This document shows positions 34,563-44,056 of a stretch of DNA of 64,000 bases, piece by piece. Position 1 is the stretch's first letter; every line of letters begins with the position of its first letter. The notes below the pieces were generated by a model that worked only from the letters and a program-made list of their open reading frames with translations, did no database searches and was not told the DNA's origin. The stretch lies in assembly GCA_965277425.1 (NCBI GenBank), contig CBDICR010000005.1:186001-250000 (forward strand), given 5' to 3'. The DNA comes from Poindextera sp965277425 (GTDB taxonomy: Bacteria; Pseudomonadota; Alphaproteobacteria; Caulobacterales; Caulobacteraceae). Made by a program: the position numbers and the translations under genes.

Positions 34563-35437
34563 GCGAGCACCCGCTCGATCCAGGCCAACAGGTTGGCGAT
34601 CACCTCGTCGCGATTGGTTTCGTTCAGCATCTCGTGGCGGCCGCCCGGATAGAAGTCGAAGCTGATATCCTTCACCCCGGCCGCCCGGTAGCGCTCGATC
34701 AGCACCTGCAGCAAGGCGAGGTCGCCGTTCAGCGGGTCCTTGTCGCCGGCGAACAGATAGATCGGCAGGTCCGATCGGATGCGCTTCAGCTGCTGCGGAT
34801 CGGCGGCCCGTTCGCCGGCGGCCTGGGAGTTCGGACGGTTGCGGCCCTGGAAGCCGCAATAGGGATCGGCGATATAGGCGTCGACCACCGCCGGATCGCG
34901 GCTGAGCCAGTCGTAGGGGGTGCGGGCAGGCTCGAACGGCGTGTTCAGCGCGCCACCAGCCTTGGAGCGCGCCTTGGCGAATTCGTCGAAGGCGGTCGAG
35001 CCGGACAGGGCCAGCCCATCGATCAGGCCGCTGTGATTGAGCGCATAGACCTGGGCGGCGAAGGACCCCATGGAGTGGCCGAGCAGGATGACCGGCAGGC
35101 CGGTCTGTTCCTCGCGGATGCGCCGGGTGAGGATCGCCATGTCCTCGGGCATGGCGTCGTAGCCGCCGTCGCCGAAGTCGCCCAGGGCCTCGATCGATCC
35201 GGCGGTGCGGCCATGACCGCGATGGTCGTTGGCGTAGACCACCGCGCCGGCGGCGACGAGATCGCGCACGACCGGCAAGTAGCGGCGGGCGTGCTCGGCC
35301 ATGCCGTGGGCGATCTGGACGACGAAGCGGGCGCGCTCGCGGCCGTCCCAGCGATAGACGGCGATGCTCACGCCGTCCTTGCCGCCATAGATGAAGGCCT
35401 GTTCCGCCAGCTCGTCTTCATCCGCGATCATGGTCAT
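34559..35437 (-). CDS. Alpha/beta hydrolase, monoacylglycerol lipase-like
   Basis: A 292-residue serine hydrolase of the Hydrolase_4 type. The nucleophile is Ser122 in GHSMGS, the acid Asp is in FAGDKDP and the base His in GGRHEML near the C-terminus. The HGMAEHARRY and NDHRGHGRT segments match lysophospholipase/monoacylglycerol lipases. No signal peptide is seen. The ATG chosen has GGGAGA eight bases upstream; an upstream extension is rejected. It converges on the molybdopterin gene and is divergent from the type-B carboxylesterase gene. Likely role: hydrolysis of a small ester or monoglyceride. Confidence 0.88.
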   Translation of the reverse strand: MTMIADEDELAEQAFIYGGKDGVSIAVYRWDGRERARFVVQIAHGMAEHARRYLPVVRDLVAAGAVVYANDHRGHGRTAGSIEALGDFGDGGYDAMPEDMAILTRRIREEQTGLPVILLGHSMGSFAAQVYALNHSGLIDGLALSGSTAFDEFAKARSKAGGALNTPFEPARTPYDWLSRDPAVVDAYIADPYCGFQGRNRPNSQAAGERAADPQQLKRIRSDLPIYLFAGDKDPLNGDLALLQVLIERYRAAGVKDISFDFYPGGRHEMLNETNRDEVIANLLAWIERVLA

Positions 35438-35547
35438 GGCCGGTCTCCCGCTGGCGCCGCGTTCGGCCCAGAACACACGAAATGACTGGCGCCTCGTCAA
35501 GGCCTTGTGGAAACTGGGACCCGGTTATCGGTCGAGGAGAGTCATTC

Positions 35548-37149
35548 TTGAAACGCGTTGGCGTCATCGCCCTGGCTTCGGTCGGCGTCGCGGCCGCAGC
35601 GGGCGGCCTTTTGGCCGTGATGCGCGGATCGAAGTCCGCGACGGCGAAGATCGAGTCCGGCCGCCTGGCCGGGCTGGCCGCGGACGGCGTCATCGCGTTC
35701 AAGGGCGTGCCCTATGCGGCGGCGCCGGTCGGCGCGCTTCGCTGGCGCCCGCCGCAGCCGGCCGCGCCGTGGCGGGGCGTACGACGCGCCCAATGCAACG
35801 GTCCGATCGCGCTGCAGATCTACAATCCCGAAGACAATGGCGTCGGCCCGCTGCCGATGAGCGAGGATTGCCTGACCCTGAACGTCTGGACGCCGGCCGA
35901 GCGCGGTGGGCGCGCCCTGCCGGTCATGGTCTGGATCCATGGCGGCGGCTTCGTCAACGGCTCGGCGACCGCGGCCCTCTATGACGGCGCCAACCTCGCC
36001 CGTGACGGCGTTGTGGTGGTCGGCGTGAACTACAGGCTGGGCCGGCTGGGCTTCTTCGCCCATCCCCTCCTGACCGCCGACCAGCCGGAGGAGCTGAAGG
36101 GCAACTATGCCCTGATGGACCAGATCGCGGCGCTGAAGTGGGTCCAGCGCAACGTCGCGGCCCTCGGCGGCGACCCCGGCGACGTGACCATATTCGGCGA
36201 ATCCGCCGGGGGCATGTCGATCAATCGCCTGATGATCTCGCCGCTGGCCCGCGGCCTGTTCCACAAGGCGATCAGCCAGTCCGGCGCCGGCCGCGAGCCC
36301 GGAACGCCATTGCCCAAGGCCGAGCAACAGGGCCAGGTCTTCATCGAGTCCCTGAACATCGCGGCCAGCAGCGCCGCGGCGCTCCGCGCCATCGAGGCGC
36401 AGACCCTCATGGCCGCCGGAGATCCTGACGTCGGCGCCGGCTGGGGGCCGATCATCGACGGAAAGCTGCTGACCATGGACGTGGTCGACGCCTTCGCCGC
36501 GGGGGCCCAGGCGCGGGTTCCCTATCTCGCCGGCTCCAACGCGCTTGAGTTTCCGATTCCGCCCAAGGCGTTCGAAGGCGCGTTCAAGCGCCTGGCCAAT
36601 CTGCCCGACGAGGCGCGGGCGGCGTTGACGGCCGCCTATCCGAGCGAAGGCGACTTCAAGGACCATGTGGTCAGCGACCTCATCTTCACCGAGCCGGCGC
36701 GGCATCTGGCCGCCCTGCATGCGAAAAGCGGCGAGCCGGCCTTCCTCTACCGGTTTTCGGTGATGTCGGCGGCGCTGAAGGATCGGCTGAAGGCCGCACC
36801 CCACGCCGCCGAGCGGCAATATGTGTTCCGAACCCTCAGCGCATCGACCTGGCCGACGGACGCGATGGACGCGGCGGCCGCCGAGATCATCAGCGCCTAT
36901 TGGCTGGCCTTCGCCAAGACCGGCGATCCGAATGGCGCGGGCCGTCCCGCCTGGCCGGCCTATGCGCTCAAGGCCGACAAACTGCTCGATTTCGCCAATA
37001 CCGGGCCGGTCGCCCGCAAGACCCCCGACGCCGCGGTGCTCGAGGCGATCGGCGCGGTTCGCGACCGGGCGTCGGCGAAAGCCACCAACCCGGCCAAGCC
37101 CAGGGCGCGAAAAGCCGCGCCGTCGTCAAAAGCGCCCGCCTCCCATTGA
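35548..37149 (+). CDS. Type-B carboxylesterase, exported or membrane-anchored
   Basis: The 533-residue protein starts at TTG with GAGGAGA seven bases upstream. An N-terminal hydrophobic segment (about 4-23) acts as a signal or anchor. The oxyanion HGGG is at 131-134, and the nucleophile Ser219 lies in FGESAGG. An acidic member in GSNALEFP and a His in PHAAERQYVF complete the triad. Family features of EDCLTLNVWTP and YRLGRLGFF are clear. The C-terminus is Lys/Ala/Pro-rich and basic. It lies 16 bases from a convergent TPR gene. Substrate unknown; family members cleave a wide range of esters. Confidence 0.88.
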   Translation: MKRVGVIALASVGVAAAAGGLLAVMRGSKSATAKIESGRLAGLAADGVIAFKGVPYAAAPVGALRWRPPQPAAPWRGVRRAQCNGPIALQIYNPEDNGVGPLPMSEDCLTLNVWTPAERGGRALPVMVWIHGGGFVNGSATAALYDGANLARDGVVVVGVNYRLGRLGFFAHPLLTADQPEELKGNYALMDQIAALKWVQRNVAALGGDPGDVTIFGESAGGMSINRLMISPLARGLFHKAISQSGAGREPGTPLPKAEQQGQVFIESLNIAASSAAALRAIEAQTLMAAGDPDVGAGWGPIIDGKLLTMDVVDAFAAGAQARVPYLAGSNALEFPIPPKAFEGAFKRLANLPDEARAALTAAYPSEGDFKDHVVSDLIFTEPARHLAALHAKSGEPAFLYRFSVMSAALKDRLKAAPHAAERQYVFRTLSASTWPTDAMDAAAAEIISAYWLAFAKTGDPNGAGRPAWPAYALKADKLLDFANTGPVARKTPDAAVLEAIGAVRDRASAKATNPAKPRARKAAPSSKAPASH

Positions 37150-37165
37150 GGCGCGCCGCCGCCGC

Positions 37166-37741
37166 TTACGGCTTTTGAACTACCGTGAACCGGGCAAGCT
37201 CGACACGCGGCGGGGCCCAGGTCGGCTTCAGCGCGGCGGCCTTGGAGTAGTCGAAATAGGCCGCCTTGACATTGTCCAGCGCTTCATCGGCCAGGGCCCG
37301 ATTGTAGTAGGCCTTTTCCGGCTCTTCCGGTCCGAGCGCGAGCCCACGGTCGATGTCGATTATACCGTCGGCGAAGCGCTCCTGGGCGATCTTGGCTCCG
37401 CCGAGATTGACGTAGGCTTCGCCAAGAGTGGAATCGAGTTTGACGCCCTGCTCGAAGTCCCGCTGCGCCGAAGTGTAGTCGTTGACAGCCATGTAGAGCA
37501 CGCCGCGATTGACATAGGTGCCGGCCTTGTCGCGATCCGAAAGCGGCTCGGTGGCGATGGCGCGGTTGCAATCGGCGATGCCCGCGTGAATGTCGCCGCC
37601 GAACTTGGCGACGTGGAAACATTCCTCGGCGAAGCCGGGGCCGAAGACGCTCACCGCGGCCTTGGCCTCGGTGGGCGCTAAAACACTGATGCAACTGACG
37701 ATAAGCGCGGCCGTCGCCGCGGCAATGGCGATCCTGATCAT
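37166..37741 (-). CDS. Secreted tetratricopeptide-repeat protein
   Basis: A 191-residue protein with an N-terminal signal peptide (IAIAAATAALIVSCISV, cleavage probable after AKA near 28-30). At least three TPR-like units follow: GTYVNRGVLYMAVNDYTSAQ, EAYVNLGGAKIAQERFAD and KAYYNRALADEALDN. The preceding Cys pair near residues 42 and 59 could form a disulfide. GAGAGGAGG is an excellent ribosome site. It is expected in the periplasm, where TPR proteins act as scaffolds. It is transcribed alone; the neighbouring upstream gene ends about 70 bases away. No specific partner is evident. Confidence 0.85.
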   Translation of the reverse strand: MIRIAIAAATAALIVSCISVLAPTEAKAAVSVFGPGFAEECFHVAKFGGDIHAGIADCNRAIATEPLSDRDKAGTYVNRGVLYMAVNDYTSAQRDFEQGVKLDSTLGEAYVNLGGAKIAQERFADGIIDIDRGLALGPEEPEKAYYNRALADEALDNVKAAYFDYSKAAALKPTWAPPRVELARFTVVQKP

Positions 37742-37808
37742 GTCAAGCCTCCTCTCGCCTGACACGCAGCCTACGCTCGTTCATACCGTTAGGGAAACAA
37801 TCCCTCGC

Positions 37809-38891
37809 CTATAGGCCGAGTGGCGGATAGGGGCCGAAGGCGAGCTGTTCGAAGACCCCGAGCCCGGTCTGGTCCGGCCGGCCTGGCTCTCTCAGCGTCA
37901 GGGTCGAAAGCGCCTGGATGTGCAGGTTTTCCATGGCGTTCAGATCGAGACCGGTCAGCGGCAGATCCTCGCGCTCCACCTCCAGCTCGCCGTGAAACCG
38001 GCCATGACCCCATTTGGGGTGGGTATAGCCGATGCCGCACATCAGGAAGGTCTGGACCGGCTTGAAGTCGATCTCCAGGCCGGCGCCGTTGGGCATGGGA
38101 ACCCGCAGCGTCGCGGCCCGGGCGTGGCGCGTGCCCGGCTCGAGCGTCACCGCCATCTCGGCGTGCTCGACCTCGACCATGTCGGCCGCGCCGGCCCCGT
38201 CGGGGCAGATCACCGCGCGGGTGTTCCACGGCACGCCGCTGGAATCGGCGGTGAAATGGAAGAAGACGCTGCGGTCGGCGAAGTTCATCGGCGTCCACTG
38301 CCAGAAGAAGCCGGGCGGGCCGGACGCGGGCGTCGGCTGGGGATCGGGCGCGCCGATTGGACGCACGCCCCAGGAGCGGTCGCGGGTGCCGACGCAGCCT
38401 GGCGCCAGAACCTCGCGCTTGCCGTCGATCTCGATCCAGCCGCTGTAGCGGCCATTCTGGGTCAGGCGCGTATAGTCCATGAAGGTGCGCGGGCCATTGC
38501 GGCGGATGAAGCGCGGCTCCTCGATCGGAAAGGCTCTGCCCTCGAAGACGAATTCGGCGGCCAGACCGTCGGTGGGCGCCAACCTCACCTTTAGCCGCTT
38601 CAAGGGCTCAATCACCTCGATCCGGATCGGCCCGACCTCCAGGTCGAACCGCTCCATGTTCAGGATGCGCGAGGCATGGACGCAGTGCTCGACCCCGTCG
38701 CGGATCACCGAGACGTGGGCGTCGGCGATGTTGAGGTGCGGATAGACCCCGAAGGCCACGGCGAAAAAGCCCGACCCATCCGGATTGTAGCCATTGAAGA
38801 AATAGCGGTCGTAGAAGTTGCGGTCGGTGCCGGAATAGGCGATGGGCTCCGGCGTCTGGTGGATTGGGAAGTCGTCGGCCTTGCTGAGCAT
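37809..38891 (-). CDS. DUF7064-type hypothetical protein of an acyl-CoA operon
   Basis: A 360-residue soluble protein rich in Trp, Tyr and beta-strand pattern, with GIDYT-like and FFWQWTPMNF motifs. It resembles proteins annotated DUF7064/DUF7065 (AttH/hydroxyneurosporene-synthase-like beta-barrel), often found beside acyl-CoA dehydrogenases and APH-like kinases. No signal peptide or catalytic signature can be seen. Only three bases separate it from the acyl-CoA dehydrogenase gene, so it is cotranscribed and closes that operon. It may bind or hydrate a lipophilic intermediate. The function is unproven. Confidence 0.65.
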   Translation of the reverse strand: MLSKADDFPIHQTPEPIAYSGTDRNFYDRYFFNGYNPDGSGFFAVAFGVYPHLNIADAHVSVIRDGVEHCVHASRILNMERFDLEVGPIRIEVIEPLKRLKVRLAPTDGLAAEFVFEGRAFPIEEPRFIRRNGPRTFMDYTRLTQNGRYSGWIEIDGKREVLAPGCVGTRDRSWGVRPIGAPDPQPTPASGPPGFFWQWTPMNFADRSVFFHFTADSSGVPWNTRAVICPDGAGAADMVEVEHAEMAVTLEPGTRHARAATLRVPMPNGAGLEIDFKPVQTFLMCGIGYTHPKWGHGRFHGELEVEREDLPLTGLDLNAMENLHIQALSTLTLREPGRPDQTGLGVFEQLAFGPYPPLGL

Positions 38892-38894
38892 GAT

Positions 38895-40187
38895 CTAAAG
38901 TCCCGCGAATTCGGCCCGGCGCGGACCCATATAGCCGAACAGGAAGGCCGCCACCTTGCGCATCTGAATCTCCTCCGAGCCCTCGGTGATCCTATAGCGG
39001 CGATGATGACGGTAGATGTGTTCGAACGGCTTGTGCCGCGAATAGCCGATGCCGCCGTGCACCTGCATGGCCCGGTCGGCGGCGTCGCAGACCAGGCGGT
39101 TGGCCTGGTAGTTACACATCGAGACCTTGTCGGAGATCTGCCGCTCGACCTCCTTGTGGGGCATGTTGTCCATCTCCCAGGCGGTCTTGCGGATCAAAAG
39201 CCGCAGCATCTCGGCCTGGGTGGCCAGCTCGACCAGCGGCCACTGGATGGCTTGGTTGTCGGAGAGCGGCTTGCCGAACGGCTTGCGGGTGCGCGCGTAC
39301 TTAACGCTCTCCTCGATGCAGAAGACCGCCGCGCCCAGCGACGAGGCCGCCTGGCGAATGCGGTTCTGGTGCACGAAGCTTTGCCCTAGGCCGAGGCCGC
39401 GCCCCTCGACGCCCCAGATGGCGTCGTCCGGAACCCAGACGTCGGTGAAGCTGACCCGCGGATGGTCGGTGGGCATGTTGAAGGTCCAGAGATATTCCTC
39501 GATCTTCACCCCCTCGGCCTTGGCCGGGACCAGAAAGACGGTGATGCCGGTGGAATCGCCGTCCTGGCCGCTCGTGCGGGCGAAGACCATGCAGTGGCTG
39601 GCCACGTGCATGCCGGTGGTCCACATCTTCTCGCCATTGATGCGCCAGCCGGCGACGCCGTCCTTCTCCTCGCGCACCGCGCGGGTCTCCATGAAGGTGG
39701 CGTCCGAGCCGTGATTGGGCTCGGTCAGGCCGAAGCCGGCGCGGATCTCGCCCTTCAGCAGCGCCTCGCCGTACTTCTCGTACTGGGCGTTGGTGGCGAA
39801 CTCTTTGAACATCAGGATGAAGGGGTTGTTGCCGACGATGGAGTGCTCGTTCTGCAAGTCGTTGTGCAGGCCCAGCCCCTTGGCGGCCAGATGCTCGCGG
39901 ATCACCGCCATGGCCAGGTTCGAGCCGCCCTTGCCGCCCATCTCCTTGGGCCAGGCGAAGCGCAGGTGGCCCGCCGCATCGGCCAGTTTGCGCGCCTCGG
40001 CCAGCAGGGCCTCCCATCCGGGGCGCGGCAGGCCCTGGTTGTCCCAGTCGGTGCGCGCGTGCTCGCGGCGATGGTCGAAGAACCGCTCGTTATCGTCGCG
40101 CGCCTGCAGCGGCCTGATCTCGGCCTCGATGAAGGCGTCGAGTTCGGCCAGATAGTCGATCAGGTCTTGCGGCAGGGTGAAGTCCAT
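38895..40187 (-). CDS. Acyl-CoA dehydrogenase
   Basis: The 430-residue flavoprotein has the ACAD_N, middle and C-terminal domains in order. The middle domain shows FGLTEPNHGSDA and KMWTTGMHVASH; the C-terminal domain has RTRKPFGKPL and MQVHGGIGYS followed by YRITEGSEEIQ. It resembles the long-form acyl-CoA dehydrogenases used in steroid and branched substrates (ACAD10/11-like). It is 12 bases after the DUF6285 gene and three before the DUF7064-type gene. An FAD-dependent alpha,beta-oxidation of an acyl-CoA is expected. Substrate is not defined. Confidence 0.9.
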   Translation of the reverse strand: MDFTLPQDLIDYLAELDAFIEAEIRPLQARDDNERFFDHRREHARTDWDNQGLPRPGWEALLAEARKLADAAGHLRFAWPKEMGGKGGSNLAMAVIREHLAAKGLGLHNDLQNEHSIVGNNPFILMFKEFATNAQYEKYGEALLKGEIRAGFGLTEPNHGSDATFMETRAVREEKDGVAGWRINGEKMWTTGMHVASHCMVFARTSGQDGDSTGITVFLVPAKAEGVKIEEYLWTFNMPTDHPRVSFTDVWVPDDAIWGVEGRGLGLGQSFVHQNRIRQAASSLGAAVFCIEESVKYARTRKPFGKPLSDNQAIQWPLVELATQAEMLRLLIRKTAWEMDNMPHKEVERQISDKVSMCNYQANRLVCDAADRAMQVHGGIGYSRHKPFEHIYRHHRRYRITEGSEEIQMRKVAAFLFGYMGPRRAEFAGL

Positions 40188-40199
40188 CGGAGGCGTCCT

Positions 40200-40589
40200 T
40201 CAGAGCGTTCCGCCGGCTCGGGAAGCGAGTTCGGCGCGGTAGGCGGCGTAGGTCGGCTGGTCGACGGCGAGCTTGGCCAGGGTGGTCGCCCAGAGGTGAT
40301 CGGAAAGGCCCGGCGTGGCCAGATCGAGCACGCCCGCCTCGATGCGGCGCGCCAGTTCGCCGTTGAGCTCGGCCAGCGATCCGTCGATCCCGAGAAGGGC
40401 CTTCAGCCGCTTGAGTTCGGCCGCATCCTCGGCGGGCGCCAGGTCGAGCTGTCGGCGCATCATCTCCAAGGCGTTGGCGGCGACGCGGGCCTGGAACGAG
40501 GTCGCGCCGGTGGTCTGGGCGGCGACCACGGTCTTCAGGAAGGCGGCGACGGCGCCGATGATCTCCGATGGGGTGGGCTGATCCTGCAT
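40200..40589 (-). CDS. DUF6285 small helical protein
   Basis: A 129-residue all-helical protein of the DUF6285 type, which is regularly found directly downstream of APH-like phosphotransferases. The ATG lies two bases after the stop of that gene. A conserved-looking RVAANALEMMRRQL helix is near 35-48. There is no signal peptide or catalytic motif. A partner or regulator role for the kinase is inferred from genomic pairing. A second small helical gene after the other phosphotransferase (44053-44499) gives a parallel arrangement. Confidence 0.75.
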   Translation of the reverse strand: MQDQPTPSEIIGAVAAFLKTVVAAQTTGATSFQARVAANALEMMRRQLDLAPAEDAAELKRLKALLGIDGSLAELNGELARRIEAGVLDLATPGLSDHLWATTLAKLAVDQPTYAAYRAELASRAGGTL

Positions 40590-40591
40590 GG

Positions 40592-41584
40592 TCAGGCCGC
40601 CAGCAGCCGCAAGAGGTCGATCTCGTTCTCCGAGGTGCGCCGGGCGATCACCGCGCGCTCGACCGAAGGGTCCACGCCGCGGAAGGCCGCGGCCATCGAG
40701 GCGCACATCACCCCCCAGCGCATCGAGCCGAACACCTCCCAGAACAGGGCCTGGTCGCGCTTCACCGGGGCCCCGCCCGCGGCCTCGTAGCCGGCCCAGA
40801 GGTCCTCGCGCTCGCCGAAGCCGCCGACCGGCTTGTCGACCCTGCCGAAGCGCCAGGCGTTGGTGCAGATCCACCCCAGGTCCTCCATCGGATCGCCGAC
40901 ATGGGCGATCTCCCAGTCGAGCACGGCGCGCACGCCGTCGGGGCCGATCATCAGATTGCCGTTCCTGAAGTCGCCGTGGACCAGCTTCATCTGGTCCGGC
41001 GCGGGCGGACAGTGGGCGTCGAGCCAGCGAAAGGCCAGCTCGAACACCGGCCGCGGCCAGTCCGAAGCGCGGTAGGTGGCGCGGTATTGCTCCACCAGTT
41101 CGGCCGGGGTGGAGCGGCGCAGGCGCGGGAAATCGTCGGGGTTCATGGTGTGGATGCGGGCCAGCACCTCGCCGCACTGGCGCGCCAGGACGGCGCGTAC
41201 GCCGGCAAGCTCGTCGGACTTGACGATCCGCCCGCCCAGGGTCTCGCCTTCGACGAACCCCATGATGAAGCCGTGGCCAAGCCCGTCCTCGGGCGTCAGC
41301 ACGTGACGCACCGGCGGCGCCGGCACGCCCGCGGCCGCGGCCGCCACGACCAGGGCGGCCTCGGTCTCCAGGCCGATGGCGGTTTCGGAGACCCGCGTGC
41401 CGCCAGGCGCCCGGCGCAGGATCAGCGGCGTCGCCCGCCCATTTGCGACCAGATCGAAGCGCCAGACCTCCTGCGTGGCGCCCGCGGTCAAGCGATGCAG
41501 ATCGGCCATGACGCCACCAGGCGCCAGACGGCCGGCGAGCGCACTCAGGCCGCGTTCCAGATCGCTTTCAGCCGTCGAGTCCAT
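40592..41584 (-). CDS. APH-family phosphotransferase (acyl-CoA-associated)
   Basis: A 330-residue aminoglycoside-phosphotransferase-fold kinase. The catalytic HGDFRNGN and the metal-binding DWEIAHVGDPMEDLGW are present in the C-terminal half. The N-terminal lobe has GATQEVW as nucleotide loop and LRR as the Lys/Arg strand. Such kinases cluster with acyl-CoA dehydrogenases and, in ACAD10/11, fuse to them and phosphorylate 4-hydroxy acyl-CoAs. It heads the four-gene minus-strand operon with two-base spacing to DUF6285. It is divergent from the P450 gene across 149 bases that should contain both promoters. Confidence 0.88.
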   Translation of the reverse strand: MDSTAESDLERGLSALAGRLAPGGVMADLHRLTAGATQEVWRFDLVANGRATPLILRRAPGGTRVSETAIGLETEAALVVAAAAAGVPAPPVRHVLTPEDGLGHGFIMGFVEGETLGGRIVKSDELAGVRAVLARQCGEVLARIHTMNPDDFPRLRRSTPAELVEQYRATYRASDWPRPVFELAFRWLDAHCPPAPDQMKLVHGDFRNGNLMIGPDGVRAVLDWEIAHVGDPMEDLGWICTNAWRFGRVDKPVGGFGEREDLWAGYEAAGGAPVKRDQALFWEVFGSMRWGVMCASMAAAFRGVDPSVERAVIARRTSENEIDLLRLLAA

Positions 41585-41733
41585 AGGCCTGATGTTCCAC
41601 ACCCTACGCGCCGCTCATTGCTCTGCGGCAGCGCCTCGCCTATCAAAACAGCCATAAATCATAAGGCAAGGAGGAGACGCGGCATTGCCGTAAAGGAAGG
41701 CAAGCCTTTCCTGGGCGCCACGTCGAAAACGCC

Positions 41734-43014
41734 ATGGTCACGTCCGAAACCCAGATCCCCGACGCTGTCGCGGCCACGCTCATCGATCCCAGCGCCTATG
41801 CCGACCGCCGCATCCACGACGCCTATGCCTGGTTGCGCGCCAACAACCCGCTCGGGGTGGCCAGTCCCGAAGGCTACGATCCCTTTTGGGTGGTAAGCCG
41901 CCACGCCGACATCCTGGAGATCAGCCGCCAGAACGCCCTCTTCCACTCCGGCGACCGCTCGACCACAATCGTCAGCGCCGCCGGTGAAGCCCGCATCCGC
42001 CAGATGACCGGCGGCAGCCCGCATCTGGTGCGCAGCCTGGTGCAGATGGACGCCCCCGACCATCCAAAATACCGAGTCCTGACCCAGGCCTGGTTCCTGC
42101 CGCAGAACATCCGCAAGCTTGAGGATCGCATCCGCGCCATCGCGCGCGCCTCGGTCGACCGCATGCTGGAATCCGGCGGCGAATGCGACTTCGTGAGCGA
42201 GGTGGCGCTGCATTTTCCCCTGCACGTGATCATGGAGATCCTCGGCGTGCCGGAGGCCGACGAGCCGCGCATGCTGATGCTGACCCAGGAGCTGTTCGGC
42301 GCCGCCGACCCGGACCTCGGCCGCGAGGAAAAGCAGAGCGATCCCCTCGACATGGGCGCGATCCAGGGCGTGCTCGCCGACTTCTACCAGTATTTCGCCA
42401 GGATCAGCGCCGAGCGCCGGGCCAATCCGCAGGGCGACCTGGCGACGCTGATCGCCACCAGTGAGATAGACGGGCGGCCGATCTCGGAATTCGAGGCGAT
42501 GAGCTACTATGTCATCGTCGCCACCGCCGGCCATGACACCACTTCATCGACCACCGCCGGCGCCATGCAGGCGCTGTGCGAACACCCCGACCAACTGGCC
42601 TGGGTCAAGGAAGACCCGGCGCGCATTCCCGGCCTGATCGACGAGGCGATCCGTTGGACCACGCCGGTGAAGACCTTCATGCGCTCGGCGACCGAGGACG
42701 CCGAGGTCGGCGGCCGGGCCATCGCCAAGGGCGACTGGCTGATGCTGTGCTACGCCTCCGGCAATCGCGACGAAGCGGTGTTCGAGAAAGCCGACCAGTT
42801 CCGCGCCGACCGCTCGCCCAACCGCCAGCTCGCCTTCGGCTACGGCGCCCATCTTTGCCTCGGCCAGCACCTGGCCAAGATGGAGATGCGCATCCTTTAC
42901 GAAGAACTGCTGCCGCGGCTGAAGTCGGTCGACCTGGCCGGGAGCCCGCGCATGTCGCAGGCGGTCTTCGTCAACGGGCTGAAATCCCTGCCCATCCGGT
43001 TCGTGGCGGCCTGA
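41734..43014 (+). CDS. Cytochrome P450
   Basis: The 426-residue monooxygenase has the I-helix AGHDTTSS (265-272), the K-helix EAIR (304-307) and the haem Cys375 in FGYGAHLCLGQ. There is no membrane anchor, so it is a soluble bacterial P450. The overall sequence resembles the CYP125/CYP142-like or terpene-type P450s clustered with acyl-CoA enzymes, but I would not name a subfamily. It heads a three-gene operon with an APH-like kinase four bases downstream. It needs a ferredoxin and reductase from elsewhere. Likely role: hydroxylation at the start of hydrocarbon or steroid side-chain breakdown. Confidence 0.9.
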   Translation: MVTSETQIPDAVAATLIDPSAYADRRIHDAYAWLRANNPLGVASPEGYDPFWVVSRHADILEISRQNALFHSGDRSTTIVSAAGEARIRQMTGGSPHLVRSLVQMDAPDHPKYRVLTQAWFLPQNIRKLEDRIRAIARASVDRMLESGGECDFVSEVALHFPLHVIMEILGVPEADEPRMLMLTQELFGAADPDLGREEKQSDPLDMGAIQGVLADFYQYFARISAERRANPQGDLATLIATSEIDGRPISEFEAMSYYVIVATAGHDTTSSTTAGAMQALCEHPDQLAWVKEDPARIPGLIDEAIRWTTPVKTFMRSATEDAEVGGRAIAKGDWLMLCYASGNRDEAVFEKADQFRADRSPNRQLAFGYGAHLCLGQHLAKMEMRILYEELLPRLKSVDLAGSPRMSQAVFVNGLKSLPIRFVAA

Positions 43015-43018
43015 GCGC

Positions 43019-44056
43019 GTGGCCGAGCAGCCTTTGACGCCGGAGCGGATCGCCGCCTACATCGCCGGCAGGCTCGACGGCGCGCGCGAGGTCGAGGTCG
43101 ACGCCTTGTCGCGGATCACCGGCGGCGCCTCGCGCGAGACCTATCGTTTGCGCCTGCGGTATCGAAGCGATGACACCGGAGCGGTCGAACGGCGGCTGAT
43201 CCTGCGGCGCGACCCGCCGGCCAGCCTGATCGAGACCCAGCGCGACATCGAATTCGCCGCCTATCGCGCCTTTTACGGTTCGGCCGTGCCGGTTCCGGAA
43301 ATGCTGTGGCTGGAAGCCGATCCCGGCCCGCTCGACCGGCCCTTCTTCATCGCTGAGGAGATCACCGGCTTCGAATCGAGCCCGACGGCGCTGCTTGCGC
43401 CGCCCTATCTCGACAAGGCCGAGGCGCTGGGGACGCACAAGTGGACCATTCTTGGCGAGATCGCCCGGGCCGACCCGACCGCGCTGGGCCTCGAGACGGT
43501 CATGGCCAGACCTGAGCCGGCCGGGTGCTGGATTCGCGAGCTGGACTATTGGCAGGGCGTCATCGACGCCGACCAGATCGAGCCGCAGCCGATCATCCGC
43601 GCCGCCATCCGCTGGCTGCGCGCCAACCCGCCGCCGCCGGCGCAGAAGATCGCCGTGGTCCACGGCGACTACCGCACCGGCAACTTCCTCTATGACCAGG
43701 ACGGCGTCATCCACGGCGTCCTCGATTGGGAGATGGCGCATCTGGGCGATCCGCTGGAGGATCTGGGCTGGGGGCTGAACCGCATCTGGTGCTGGGGCGG
43801 CGACGACCGCCGCGGCGGGCTTTTGCCGCGCGACCAGGCCATCGCCGTCTGGGAGAAGGCGTCGGGTCTGAAGGCCGACCCGGCCGCCCTGCACTGGTGG
43901 GAGCTGTTCAACTGCGTCAAGGGCCAGGGCATCTGGGTCTCCAGCGCCAAGGCCTGGGCCGACGGGGAGAACCGCGATCCGATCCTGATCTTCTCGGCCT
44001 GGCGCATGCTGAACATGCAGGACCGCGCGGCGCTCGAACTGATGGGGCGGCTATGA
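43019..44056 (+). CDS. APH-family phosphotransferase, second copy
   Basis: A 345-residue kinase paralogous in fold to the one at 40592-41584. Motifs are GASRETYRL in the N-lobe, VHGDYRTGN (catalytic loop) and DWEMAHLGDPLEDLGWGL (metal binding). It starts with GTG four bases after the P450 stop. Its own stop overlaps the start of the next small gene (ATGA). It is likely to phosphorylate an oxidised product of the P450 or an acyl-CoA derivative, as ACAD10/11-type kinases do. That is inference. Confidence 0.87.
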   Translation: MAEQPLTPERIAAYIAGRLDGAREVEVDALSRITGGASRETYRLRLRYRSDDTGAVERRLILRRDPPASLIETQRDIEFAAYRAFYGSAVPVPEMLWLEADPGPLDRPFFIAEEITGFESSPTALLAPPYLDKAEALGTHKWTILGEIARADPTALGLETVMARPEPAGCWIRELDYWQGVIDADQIEPQPIIRAAIRWLRANPPPPAQKIAVVHGDYRTGNFLYDQDGVIHGVLDWEMAHLGDPLEDLGWGLNRIWCWGGDDRRGGLLPRDQAIAVWEKASGLKADPAALHWWELFNCVKGQGIWVSSAKAWADGENRDPILIFSAWRMLNMQDRAALELMGRL